DNA of 64,000 nucleotides from Tersicoccus mangrovi. GTDB taxonomy: Bacteria; Actinomycetota; Actinomycetes; Actinomycetales; Micrococcaceae. The position numbers and the translations under genes were made by a program. The DNA lies in contig NZ_JBAJMW010000003.1 in NCBI RefSeq assembly GCF_036881825.1, positions 186,001 through 250,000 on the forward strand. Reading direction: 5' to 3'. How positions within the stretch are numbered: position 1 is the stretch's first letter; every line of letters starts with the position of its first letter. Below, piece by piece: positions 22,510 through 31,721 of this stretch. The notes beneath the pieces were generated by a model, which saw only the letters and a program-made list of their open reading frames with translations, did no database searches and was not told the origin of the DNA.

Positions 22510-23625
22510 TCAGCCGGCGGCGGAGAGCTGACGCAGCGACGCGGGCAGGTCGCGGAAGGCGGCGGCGACGCCGGGGTAGGCGATCCGGCCGCCGGCCACG
22601 TTCAGGCCCTTCGCGAGCGCCGGGTCGGCGCGCAGCGCCTCCTCGGTACCGAGCCGCGCGAGCCGCTGCACGTACGGCAGGGTCGCGTTGATCAGCGCCT
22701 TCGTCGACGTCCAGGGCACGGCGCCGGGCATGTTGGCGACGCAGTAGTGCTGGATGCCGTCCACCTCGAACACCGGGTCGTCGTACGTCGTCGGGTGGGA
22801 GGTCTCGAAGCAGCCGCCCTGGTCGATCGCGACGTCGACGAGCAGCGAGTGCGGCTTGAGCAGACGCAGGTGCTCCCGCCGGACGACCTTCGGCGCGGCG
22901 GTGCCCGGCACGAGCACGGCACCGATGACGGCGTCGGCGCCGGCGAGCTCGGCCTCCAGGGTGTGCGGGTCGTTCATGAGCACGCGGACCCGGCCGGAGA
23001 ACATCTCCTCGAGCTGCCGGATCCGGGACGGGTTGGTGTCCAGGACGGTGACCTCGGCGCGCAGCCCGAGGGACATCAGGGCCGCCTGGGTGCCCACGAC
23101 ACCACCGCCGATGACGACGACGCGGGCCGGGCGCACCCCGGGCACGCCGCCCATGAGGATGCCGGCACCGCCGAAGGGGGCCTGCAGGTACATGGCGGCG
23201 GCCTGGCCGGCGAGCCGCCCGGCGACCTCGCTCATCGGCGCGAGCAGCGGCAGGCCGGTGTGGTCCTGCACGGTCTCGTAGGCGATGGCGGTGGCGCCGG
23301 AGCGCAGCAGCGCCTCGGTCAGCGGCCGGTCCGCGGCCAGGTGCAGGTAGGTGAAGAGAGTCTGTCCCGCGTGCAGGTGCGGGTACTCGGCGGCGACGGG
23401 TTCCTTGACCTTGACGAGCAGGTCCGACCCGGCCCAGACGTGCTCGGCGTCCGCGATGGTCGCGCCGGCGGCCTCGTAGTCCGCGTCCGCGTGGCCGGCA
23501 CCGGCCCCGGCTCCCGGTTCGACGAGCACGCGGTGCCCCTCGTCGGTGAGCGCCTTCGCGCCGGAGGGGTCGAGCCCCACGCGTCGCTCCGCTGGTTTGA
23601 TCTCCTTGACGACTCCGACGCGCAT
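22510..23625 (-). CDS. ald: Alanine dehydrogenase
   Basis: 371 aa, normal length. Interconverts alanine and pyruvate plus ammonia with NAD. MRVGVVKEIKPAERRVGLDP at the N-terminus, catalytic Lys in LLVKVKEP, His in LFTYLHLA, NAD motif VVVIGGGVVGTQAA, LMNDPHTLEAEL, VDVAIDQGGCFETSHPTTY and HYCVANMPGAVPWTSTKAL. Start at ATG 23625; the longer frame adds nine residues without a ribosome site. Convergent with the MarR gene. Confidence 0.95.
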   Translation of the reverse strand: MRVGVVKEIKPAERRVGLDPSGAKALTDEGHRVLVEPGAGAGAGHADADYEAAGATIADAEHVWAGSDLLVKVKEPVAAEYPHLHAGQTLFTYLHLAADRPLTEALLRSGATAIAYETVQDHTGLPLLAPMSEVAGRLAGQAAAMYLQAPFGGAGILMGGVPGVRPARVVVIGGGVVGTQAALMSLGLRAEVTVLDTNPSRIRQLEEMFSGRVRVLMNDPHTLEAELAGADAVIGAVLVPGTAAPKVVRREHLRLLKPHSLLVDVAIDQGGCFETSHPTTYDDPVFEVDGIQHYCVANMPGAVPWTSTKALINATLPYVQRLARLGTEEALRADPALAKGLNVAGGRIAYPGVAAAFRDLPASLRQLSAAG

Positions 23626-23700
23626 GACGCTCCGTCTCTCTCGGTGCCGCACCGAGCGGATCTCGCCGGCGCGATGGCCGGCGCCGCAGGGTCAGCGGAC

Positions 23701-23725
23701 CGGTCCCTCCAGCGTGGAGGGACCG
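23701..23725 (-). terminator. Hairpin downstream of the TfoX-like gene
   Basis: CGGTCCCTCC (23701-23710) pairs with GGAGGGACCG (23716-23725) around AGCGT, between the TfoX-like stop and ald. Confidence 0.6.
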
Positions 23726-23756
23726 GGTCGGAAAGTCCAGAGGTACGGGCGGCTCG

Positions 23757-24071
23757 TCAGCCCCGGGCGGCGGCCAGGGCGACCTCGGCGAGCCGGTTCC
23801 ACTCGGAGACCTGCTCGACGGGCACGGCGACCCAGCCGGGCTCGACCGCACCGTCGCCGGCGGGTGAGAAGTCACCGGCACCGTCGATGCGCAGGGCGTC
23901 CTGCGCGGCGGGGGTGTCCTGCCCGAGCCGGAAGGCCATGGTGTCCCGCTTGAGGCAGGCGAACGGCGTGCCGTCGGCGAACAGGCCGGACCCGCCGTAC
24001 AGCTCGCCGGTCGTCACCCCCTCGTCCTGGAGGTCGACCGCCAGCTGCGTGAACAGTGCTTCGACGTCCAC
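23757..24071 (-). CDS. TfoX/Sxy N-terminal domain-like protein
   Basis: 104 aa. The TfoX_N fold is recognisable from GELYGGSGLFADGTPFACLK and the following DTMAFRLG. No C-terminal TfoX domain is present, so a competence role should not be assumed. GTG 24071 lies 3 nt after the DUF3151 stop codon, indicating one operon with DUF3151. Confidence 0.7.
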   Translation of the reverse strand: MDVEALFTQLAVDLQDEGVTTGELYGGSGLFADGTPFACLKRDTMAFRLGQDTPAAQDALRIDGAGDFSPAGDGAVEPGWVAVPVEQVSEWNRLAEVALAAARG

Positions 24072-24074
24072 CCC

Positions 24075-24515
24075 TCAGCCCGCCGCGCCGAAGCCGGCGT
24101 CGCGCATCGCGTCCACGGCCGTCGGGTCCGAGTCGCGCAGGAACACGGTGATCCGTTCGGCCTCGTCGATCTCGCCGATCTGCGCGGCGGCCGCGCCGAG
24201 GGCGGCGAGGGAGCGCAGGAAGCCGCGGTTGGGCTCGTGCCGGAACGGCACGGGTCCGGCTCCGCGCCACCCGGCACGACGCAGGGCGTCCAGCCCGCGG
24301 TGGTAGCCGACGCGGGCGTAGGCGTATCCCTCGACGACGCGCCCGTCGGCGAGGGCGTCCTCGGCCAGCAGGGCCCAGGGCAGGGAGGTCGCGGGGAACT
24401 GGCGGGCGAGGTCCTCCGCCTCGTCCCCGGCCTCGACGCGGGCGTCGAGCTCGGGCTGCTCGGGCAGCAGGGTGGGCTCGGGTTCGAGCAGGTTGCGGTG
24501 CGGGTCAGCGCTCAT
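24075..24515 (-). CDS. DUF3151 family protein
   Basis: 146 aa. Family-specific: NLLEPEPTLLPEQPELDARV, LPWALLAEDALADG, AYARVGYHRGLDALRRAGWR, GPVPFRHEPNRGFLRSLAAL and FLRDSDPTAVDAMRDAGFG. Found beside class II fructose-bisphosphate aldolase in many actinobacteria (known association); function unknown. Here it follows fbaA after a strong terminator hairpin, so it may have its own promoter. Confidence 0.87.
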   Translation of the reverse strand: MSADPHRNLLEPEPTLLPEQPELDARVEAGDEAEDLARQFPATSLPWALLAEDALADGRVVEGYAYARVGYHRGLDALRRAGWRGAGPVPFRHEPNRGFLRSLAALGAAAAQIGEIDEAERITVFLRDSDPTAVDAMRDAGFGAAG

Positions 24516-24538
24516 GGGAGATCCTCTCGGGACGGGAA

Positions 24539-24583
24539 GACGCCGGGTCCGCGCCGCGGGATGCGCGGCGCGGACCCGGCGTC
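24539..24583 (-). terminator. Strong terminator after fbaA
   Basis: A perfect 19-bp stem: 24539-24557 pairs with 24565-24583 around a 7-nt loop, all GC-rich. It stands 33 nt after the fbaA stop codon. Confidence 0.8.
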
Positions 24584-24615
24584 ATGGTGCTGCGGGGACG
24601 ACGATTTCCCGCGGC

Positions 24616-25635
<1,020 letters not shown>

Positions 25636-25793
25636 GACCGTCTCCTTGATCCGTCGGGGCGACGGCCGTCATGCCGTCGCGGCTGTGCTGGCGGGCCGGT
25701 GGCACCGGCCTCCGCCCAGGACTTCCGCCCCCATCCTAGTCAGCACGGAACCGCCCCCGCCGGGCGTGACGGCGGCTTTCGGCCGTGGACACG

Positions 25794-25942
25794 ACAGCGC
25801 CCCGGCGCGTCGTCCCGTCAGGGACGACNNNNNNNNNNNNNNNNNNNNNNNNNNNNNNNNNNNNNNNNNNNNNNNNNNNNNNNNNNNNNNNNNNNNNNNN
25901 NNNNNNNNNNNNNNNNNNNNNNNNNNNNCGCCGGGGCGCTGT
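25794..25942 (-). terminator. Nested hairpins around the assembly gap
   Basis: ACAGCGCCCCGGCG (25794-25807) and its perfect reverse complement (25929-25942) lie on opposite sides of the gap. A second perfect hairpin GTCGTCCC-GTCA-GGGACGAC (25809-25828) ends exactly at the first N. The site is downstream of the sedolisin gene and probably its terminator. The stem probably explains the failed assembly. Confidence 0.6.
25829..25928. other. Assembly gap (100 N)
   Basis: Exactly 100 undetermined bases, the conventional scaffold-gap size, so the true length is unknown. No gene appears to be broken by it. Confidence 0.98.
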
Positions 25943-25991
25943 GGGCGATCATCGCGTCACCCGGCCCGTTCCCGGGTCGGGTGACGCGCGG

Positions 25992-27965
25992 TCAGCCTCG
26001 CCGCAACATGGCCGCCGCGAGGTTCAGCGACAGGCTCCCGACCCCGGTCACGTCGTCGTAGCCACGCGTCGTCTTCAGGGACGAGTCGGTGTCGAGGGTG
26101 ATCAGGTAGCTCGAGCCGGTGACGTCACTGGTGAACACCAGCGCCTGCTGCGGGTTCTGCGGCAGGACGTCGCGGAACAGGCTCGGCGCGTACCGATCGG
26201 TCAGGTAGATGGTCGGGTTCGCGAAGCCGAGCGTGCTGTGGGTCAGCTGCTGCGCGATCGCCATCTGGGCCGCCACGACCGGGGAGGCCAGCGACGTCCC
26301 GCCGTAGGTCTCGTTGACGTAGGCCCCGGTCTGCAGGGTGGTGTCGTCGACGATCGGGCTCAACCCGATCTGGTAACCGGTGTACGGGTCGGCGATGGCC
26401 GCGATGTCCGGGGAGACGCGGTGGCCGTTCGCCAGCGACGACGGCACGACGCCCTGCTGGTACGCCGGTTCCGGGAACAGCAGGCTGGGTCCGCCGCCGG
26501 CGCCGAACCGGAACGTTCCCGGCAGGGGCCCGGCGTAGGCGAGCCCACCGGTCGAGGTCTTGACGATCTGCTGGCGCGACGAGCCCCAGCCCGTCTCGAA
26601 CAGGTAGTTCCCGTTCTTGCCGACCGCGAGGCTCGTGCCACCGACCGACGTCACCCACGGCGAGCTCGCCGGGAAGTCGGGGTCGGGGTAGCCGAGCGCG
26701 GCCGCCTCGTCACCGGAGTCACCGCTCGAGAAGTACAGGCCGATGCCCTCGGCGGCGGCCTGGATCTGCTCGTTCACCTCGCCGGCGATCGCGTCGGCGG
26801 GCAGGTTCTCGCCCTGGTTGCCGTAGCTGTTGCTGACGATGTTCGCGAGCTTGCGGTCGAGGATCTTCGCCATCGCCACGTCCAGCCCGCCACCGCAGTT
26901 GGTGCCGCCGACGTACAAGATGGAGGCACCCGGAGCGACGCCGTGCACGGCCTCGGTGTCGATGGCCTCCTCGCCCTGCCAGCCGCTCGGCCCCGCGCAG
27001 GCGGCCTGGTCGGTGAACTGCGACGGATCCGGGACGATCTCGCGGTACGTCGAGCCCGTGACCTGCGGCAGACCCGCGGCGGTGGAGAACGTGTTGAGGT
27101 CCTGCCGCATGGTCGGCGACGCGTAGGCGTCGATGATCGCGACGGTCTGGCCGTGCCCGTCGATGCCGTGCTTCGTGTAGTTCGTCAGGCCGTACGCGGA
27201 CTGCAGCTGGCTGGGCTGGTAGCCGCAGATGTACGTCCCGTACTGGGTGTTGCCGCCGTAGGCGGGCGGCACCGTCACCTGGTGCTCGTTCCAGTAGGTG
27301 CTGCAGGGCGTCTGCACGACGGGGGTCGCGGCCGCGGCCTTGCGCGACGCGGCCGACGGGGCGTCCGGCTTCACGAGATCGGGGTGCGTGAGCAGACGGC
27401 CCTGGTCGAGGCTGATGCCCGCCACCTTGCCGGCCAGCGCGGCGGGCACGGACGCGGCCGTGGACGGAGCGACGACGGATCGGCCGCCGTGGTTGTAGCG
27501 GTGCAGCTGGGTGCCGAACGCGGCGCCGGCCTGGGCCGCCGTCGTCCGGAAGACGACGAACTGCCGGCTCTCGGGCACGGCGGTGATGGTGGCGTTGTGC
27601 GCCTTCAGGTAGTCCAGGACGCTGTTCAGGTCGGCCTGGGTCGGGGAGAACCGCTGGATCCACTGCTGTGGGCTGAGCCAGTGACGGTAGTCGCGGGACG
27701 TCGGCGAGGAGACCGCCGTCGCCAGCGCCCGGGCCTGGTCCGCGTTCCGCAGGGGCAGGTAGATCTCTCCCTCCACCGAGGTGTCGGTCGCGGCGGCGCC
27801 CTGGTCGTTGGCCGCGGTGGCCCAGGAGGGGACGGAACCGGCCAGGGTGTGGGGGCCGGGTGGCGCGGCGACCGCGCCGGTCGCGCCGATGGTCAGCAGG
27901 CAGGTGATGCCTGCGGCGAGTGCGGCGGCTCGCCGGGATCCGGCGGAGCGTCGGAAGGCTCTCAT
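25992..27965 (-). CDS. Secreted sedolisin (S53) serine-carboxyl protease
   Basis: 657 aa. A Sec signal peptide (residues 1-~33, ending GAVAA) is followed by a Pro-kumamolisin prodomain (EIYLPLRNADQARALATAVS, then YRHWLSPQQWIQRFSP) and the catalytic domain from about 230. Catalytic Glu and Asp lie in QGEEAIDTEAVHGVAPGA, the oxyanion Asp in FSSGDSGDE and the nucleophile in GGTSLASPVV (Ser about 558). GYDDVTGVGSL near the end is the calcium site. Such enzymes work outside the cell, usually at acid pH, after removing the propeptide. ATG 27965 with GAGG upstream. No operon partner. Confidence 0.93.
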   Translation of the reverse strand: MRAFRRSAGSRRAAALAAGITCLLTIGATGAVAAPPGPHTLAGSVPSWATAANDQGAAATDTSVEGEIYLPLRNADQARALATAVSSPTSRDYRHWLSPQQWIQRFSPTQADLNSVLDYLKAHNATITAVPESRQFVVFRTTAAQAGAAFGTQLHRYNHGGRSVVAPSTAASVPAALAGKVAGISLDQGRLLTHPDLVKPDAPSAASRKAAAATPVVQTPCSTYWNEHQVTVPPAYGGNTQYGTYICGYQPSQLQSAYGLTNYTKHGIDGHGQTVAIIDAYASPTMRQDLNTFSTAAGLPQVTGSTYREIVPDPSQFTDQAACAGPSGWQGEEAIDTEAVHGVAPGASILYVGGTNCGGGLDVAMAKILDRKLANIVSNSYGNQGENLPADAIAGEVNEQIQAAAEGIGLYFSSGDSGDEAAALGYPDPDFPASSPWVTSVGGTSLAVGKNGNYLFETGWGSSRQQIVKTSTGGLAYAGPLPGTFRFGAGGGPSLLFPEPAYQQGVVPSSLANGHRVSPDIAAIADPYTGYQIGLSPIVDDTTLQTGAYVNETYGGTSLASPVVAAQMAIAQQLTHSTLGFANPTIYLTDRYAPSLFRDVLPQNPQQALVFTSDVTGSSYLITLDTDSSLKTTRGYDDVTGVGSLSLNLAAAMLRRG

Positions 27966-28311
27966 TCGAAACCTCTTCGCTTGGCGGGCGCCCTGTGCGC
28001 CCACATGGGCGGGAGCCTAGGCGGATAGTGAGGTTTCCGAAAGATCTCGACAGGTCGTCGATGTTGTGCAAGGGAGTCGGTGGTGCGTCCGGAGAGGGCG
28101 ACGGACCGATCTCCGGGAGACCACGCGAATCTCTCTCGTTTATCGAGATGATGGGCTAAGCTGTTGATACCTCCCGGGCGGCGACTCGTCCCCCATCCCC
28201 CGCCCGGTCGAGGTGGAGAGTGGCTGGTATCGACCCTGTCCCCCCGGGTGCCGGTGCCAGCCGCTTCATGTGGCGGGCTCCTGTGCCGACGGCTCGCGTC
28301 GATGCCGGCGG
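27966..28311. other. Gene-free 346-nt region upstream of the sedolisin gene
   Basis: Lies between the sedolisin 5' end and the 3' end of the methyltransferase, both on the minus strand. It has a locally AT-richer part with a perfect inverted repeat TCTCG-TTTAT-CGAGA (28134-28148) and a CTAAGCTGTTGATACC tract just after. A long leader or operator region for the protease is likely; no coding frame is convincing. Confidence 0.5.
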
Positions 28312-29016
28312 TCAGATCACCGGGCGCTGGTGGAACCGGTGTCGCCGGACCCAGGCGTGCATCGCGATCGCGGCCGCCGCGGCCGCATTGATCGAGCGGG
28401 TCGACCCGTACTGGGCGATCGAGAGCGTCGCCTCCGCGGCGTCATGGGCCGCGTCGGTCAGGCCGGGGCCCTCCTGGCCGAAGACCAGGACACAGGCCGG
28501 CGGCAGATCGGCGGTCTCCAGCGGGACGGAGCCAGGTCCGTTGTCGATCGCGAGCACGGGCAGGCCGGCGTCCCGCGCCCAGGCGAGGAAGTCGGACAGC
28601 GTCTCGTGATGGCGCACGTGCTGATACCGGTCGGTGACCATGGCCCCGCGCCGGTTCCAGCGCCGGCGGCCGATGATGTGCACCTCGGCTGCGAGGAAGG
28701 CGTTGGCGGTGCGGACGATCGAGCCGATGTTGGCGTCGTGCTGCCAGTTCTCGATCGCGACGTGGAACGGGTTCCGCTGCTCGTCGAGGTCCGCGACGAT
28801 GGCCTCGTGCCGCCAGTAGCGGTAGGCGTCGACGACGTTGCGGGCGTCCCCGTGGCGCAGCAGGTCCGGATCCCAGTGCTCCCCCTCCGGCCACGGCCCC
28901 TCCCACGGACCGACGCCCACCGGCAGCACCGGCTCGGCCGCGGAGGCTGCCGTCCCCGCGTTCTCGGCGGCGGGGTCGAAGGAATCGGAGGGCTCGGCGT
29001 CGGGCGGGATCGTCAC
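28312..29016 (-). CDS. SpoU/TrmH-family RNA 2'-O-methyltransferase
   Basis: 234 aa. SPOUT motifs are complete: motif 1 NWQHDANIGSIVRTANAFLA, motif 2 LVFGQEGPGLTDAA, motif 3 LSIAQYGSTRSINAAAAAAI. The enzyme methylates ribose in tRNA or rRNA with SAM through a knotted fold. The 55-residue N-terminal part (PPDAEPSDSFDPAAENAG) is low-complexity. GTG 29016 lies 6 nt after TACGGT (+ 29023-29028), so the transcript is leaderless. The specific RNA target is unknown. Confidence 0.9.
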   Translation of the reverse strand: MTIPPDAEPSDSFDPAAENAGTAASAAEPVLPVGVGPWEGPWPEGEHWDPDLLRHGDARNVVDAYRYWRHEAIVADLDEQRNPFHVAIENWQHDANIGSIVRTANAFLAAEVHIIGRRRWNRRGAMVTDRYQHVRHHETLSDFLAWARDAGLPVLAIDNGPGSVPLETADLPPACVLVFGQEGPGLTDAAHDAAEATLSIAQYGSTRSINAAAAAAIAMHAWVRRHRFHQRPVI

Positions 29017-29181
29017 CGTCTCACCGTAGTGGGGCGCCGGTGGCCCTCCGGCCCTCCGGCGACCGCGCCGTTCGCGACGGACGACCCGTCAGCGGCATCA
29101 CACCGCCGAAGCCTCGCGTGGGGGCGGCAACGGTGGCAGGATCGGGGCATCCGCCCTTGCCACCGTGCTGAGGAGGCCACC

Positions 29182-29961
29182 ATCAGAAACCCCCAGGACA
29201 TCGAGTGCTGGCTCACCGACATGGACGGGGTCCTGGTGCACGAGAACCAGGCGATTCCCGGCGCTGCCGAACTGATCGAGCGCTGGGTGGACACCTCGCG
29301 CCGCTTCCTCGTCCTCACCAACAACTCGATCTACACGCCGCGGGACCTCGCCGCGCGGCTCTCCTGGTCCGGCCTGCCCGTGCCGGAGGAGAACATCTGG
29401 ACCTCGGCCCTGGCCACCGCCCAGTTCCTGGCCAACCAGGCCCCGGGCGGCCGCGCGTTCGTCATCGGGGAGGCGGGCCTGACGACGGCCCTGCACGAGG
29501 CGGGCTTCATCCTGACGGACAGCGAGCCGGACTACGTCGTGCTCGGGGAGACCCGGACGTACTCGTTCGAGGCGATCACGTCCGCGATCCGGCTGATCAT
29601 GGACGGCGCGAAGTTCATCGCGACCAACCCGGACGTCACCGGCCCCTCCCCGCAGGGCGTGCTCCCCGCGACGGGCGCGGTCGCGGCCCTGATTTCCCAG
29701 GCCACGGGACGGCAGCCGTACATCGTCGGCAAACCCAACCCGATGATGTTCCGGTCCGCGATGAACCGCATCGAGGCGCACTCGGAGACGACGGCGATGA
29801 TCGGTGACCGGATGGACACCGACATCATCGCCGGCATGGAGGCGGGGCTGCTGACCGTCCTCGTCCTCAGCGGGATCACGACCCGGGACGAGCTCGGCAC
29901 CTTCCCGTTCCGGCCCAACCGGATCTACGACCACGTCGGGGCGCTGCTCAAGGACCTGTGA
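29182..29961 (+). CDS. HAD-IIA (NagD-like) phosphatase with apparent ATC start
   Basis: 259 aa if translated from ATC 29182. Motifs: WLTDMDGVLVHEN, VLTNNSIYTPRDLAARL, the cap region, KPNPMMFRSAMNRIE and MIGDRMDTDIIAGMEAGL, all diagnostic of HAD-IIA phosphatases (NagD, 4-nitrophenylphosphatase-like). No ATG, GTG or TTG occurs in frame near the expected N-terminus. ATC 29182 lies 5 nt after a perfect GAGGAGG Shine-Dalgarno and gives the usual family length. A sequencing error in an ATG is the alternative. Confidence 0.8.
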   Translation: MRNPQDIECWLTDMDGVLVHENQAIPGAAELIERWVDTSRRFLVLTNNSIYTPRDLAARLSWSGLPVPEENIWTSALATAQFLANQAPGGRAFVIGEAGLTTALHEAGFILTDSEPDYVVLGETRTYSFEAITSAIRLIMDGAKFIATNPDVTGPSPQGVLPATGAVAALISQATGRQPYIVGKPNPMMFRSAMNRIEAHSETTAMIGDRMDTDIIAGMEAGLLTVLVLSGITTRDELGTFPFRPNRIYDHVGALLKDL

Positions 29962-29997
29962 CGGGCAGCCGGGATCGTCGTCGCGTCGGACCGGGTA

Positions 29998-31017
29998 TCA
30001 GGGTCCTGCGGGGCTCGCCGTCCCGATGGCGCGGGGCACCGGCAGGCACTGCCAGCACAACCGGTCCAGCGCCTGCTGGTACAGCTGCGGGTTCCAGTTC
30101 GGGCTCGCGTGCGGGGGCCGGGCCCCGGCCGTGGAGACGAGCGGCGGCACGAAGTTGCGGGGCAGCGCGTCCGCCCAGCCGGCGGCGGCGTTGACCGCGT
30201 CGACCGTGTCGTCGCCCGCGTTGCCCAGGTAGCCGACCGCCGTCGAGCCGAGATCGTTCGCGAAGACCCCGACGTCGTAGTTGTAGATGTACGCCGACTC
30301 GGACTGGATCAGCATGTTCGATGGCGCGAGCGGGCTCAGCTGCGCGGCGGTCTGATCGGCGATCTGCTGCCAGGTCCGCTCGTTCTTGTTGGCGACCCGT
30401 TCACCGAACTCCATCGCCGCCCGCACGGTCGAGGGGATCGCATAGCCGAGCTCGTAGGAGTAGACGAGCCCGTCGAACCAGCGGGAGTTCAGCACGTCCA
30501 GGCGGCTGTGCGGCGTCGAGTCGAGGACGATGAGCGGCACCGTCAACCCCGCCCGGCGCAGCCGCACGGCGAGCTGGACGGCGAGCATGCCGCCGAAACT
30601 GTGCCCGTAGAGCAGCATCGACGTGATACCCCGCTCGCTCGCATACGCGAGCGCCGCCCGCGTCAGCGCGGCGATCTCGAGGCCCTCGTTGGAGTAGCCG
30701 GCCCAGGCGAGCCGGCCCCACGAGACCATGGTCGGCGCGAGGGAGGCCAGCACCCACTGGCTCTCCTCCCAGCTGAGCTTGAAGCCGGGCAGCACGAGCC
30801 AGCTGGTGGCCGGGTGCAGGGTGTCCGCGTCGGACCCCACCCCCTGCACCGTGTGGATCGCCCGTTCGTGCGCGATGCGACCGGTGATGCCGAGGTCCGT
30901 GGCCAGCACGGCACCGACGACGGCCGTCCGCAGGAACGCCCGCCGGGACAGCGCACCCAGGCGGCCGGCGAACCGCAGCTGGTCCGCAGCCCGCGTGAGG
31001 TCCGGCAGACCGTCCAC
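29998..31017 (-). CDS. Alpha/beta hydrolase with twin-arginine signal
   Basis: 339 aa. An N-terminal twin-arginine motif (ALSRRAFLRTAVVGAVLA, residues ~24-41) points to export or anchoring by Tat. The hydrolase part has a nucleophile elbow YGHSFGGMLAVQLAV and VPLIVLDSTPHSRLD; the acid and His are less obvious (candidates D near NAGDD, H near RPPHAS). Start chosen is GTG 31017, 2 nt after the pyrE stop (31020-31022), so it is probably translated by coupling with pyrE. Substrate unknown. Confidence 0.7.
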   Translation of the reverse strand: MDGLPDLTRAADQLRFAGRLGALSRRAFLRTAVVGAVLATDLGITGRIAHERAIHTVQGVGSDADTLHPATSWLVLPGFKLSWEESQWVLASLAPTMVSWGRLAWAGYSNEGLEIAALTRAALAYASERGITSMLLYGHSFGGMLAVQLAVRLRRAGLTVPLIVLDSTPHSRLDVLNSRWFDGLVYSYELGYAIPSTVRAAMEFGERVANKNERTWQQIADQTAAQLSPLAPSNMLIQSESAYIYNYDVGVFANDLGSTAVGYLGNAGDDTVDAVNAAAGWADALPRNFVPPLVSTAGARPPHASPNWNPQLYQQALDRLCWQCLPVPRAIGTASPAGP

Positions 31018-31019
31018 CG

Positions 31020-31592
31020 CTAGAGCCCGAGGTCGTCCTTGCTGAACGCCGCCAGGCAGGGCACGCCGGCGGTCTGCTCGATGCGCTCGCGGGCCCCCGT
31101 GTTGCGGTCCACGATCACGAGCACCGCGACCACCTCGGCGCCCGCGGTCGTCAGGGCCTCGACGGCGGTCAGCGCGGAGCCGCCGGTGGTCGAGGTGTCC
31201 TCGACGACGACGACCCGGCGTCCGGCCACGTCGGGACCCTCGACCTGCCGGCTCATCCCGTAGGACTTCTGCGCCTTGCGCACGACGAAGGAGTCGAGCT
31301 CCCGGCCGTCCGCCGCGGCCACGTGCATGATCGATGTCGCCACCGGGTCCGCGCCCATCGTCAGGCCGCCGACGGCGTCGACGTCGCCGAGCCCGTTGCG
31401 GTCCATGAGGTCCAGCAGCACGCGACCCACCAGCGGGGAGGCCTCGTGGTGCAGGGTCACGCGGCGCAGGTCGATGTAGTAGTCGGCCTCCATCCCGCTG
31501 GCCAGCGTGACCCGGCCGCGCACGACGGCGAGCTCGCTGATCAGTTCCTGCAGGCGCGCGCGGGCGGCGTCGAGTGAAGGGGGTGCGCTCAT
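31020..31592 (-). CDS. pyrE: Orotate phosphoribosyltransferase
   Basis: 190 aa. Converts orotate and PRPP to OMP in pyrimidine synthesis. Marks: GRVTLASGMEADYYIDLRRV, GLTMGADPVA, FVVRKAQKSYGMSRQVEG and the PRPP loop VVVVEDTSTTGGSAL. Start is ATG 31592; the -10 TAGACT (+ 31600-31605) ends 7 nt upstream, suggesting a leaderless mRNA. The downstream hydrolase gene starts 2 nt after its stop. Confidence 0.95.
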   Translation of the reverse strand: MSAPPSLDAARARLQELISELAVVRGRVTLASGMEADYYIDLRRVTLHHEASPLVGRVLLDLMDRNGLGDVDAVGGLTMGADPVATSIMHVAAADGRELDSFVVRKAQKSYGMSRQVEGPDVAGRRVVVVEDTSTTGGSALTAVEALTTAGAEVVAVLVIVDRNTGARERIEQTAGVPCLAAFSKDDLGL

Positions 31593-31721
31593 GCACGCCA
31601 GTCTATCCAGCGCTACCCGGGCGCCCCGCCGGCGCTCGCGCGGCCGCTCCCCGCACCCGCCCGCACCCCGCGACACCGTGAGGACCTATCATGGCGGCGA
31701 GACCGTCCAGGAAAGGATGCT

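Larger units (their letters stand above)
25636..25991. other. Gene-free stretch holding fbaA leader and protease terminator
   Basis: 356 nt without a gene. It contains the fbaA promoter/leader side, with a palindrome at 25694-25710 (GGCCGGTG/CACCGGCC), the N gap, and hairpin sequences on both sides of the gap. I see no open frame with coding character. Confidence 0.7.

Noticed and set aside
23757..24071. Competence regulator assignment for the TfoX-like protein
   Set aside because: Only an N-terminal TfoX-like fold is present, and there is no competence context, so no such role is claimed.
25785..28028. 747-codon plus-strand frame crossing the N gap
   Set aside because: It reads through undetermined bases and is antisense to the sedolisin gene.
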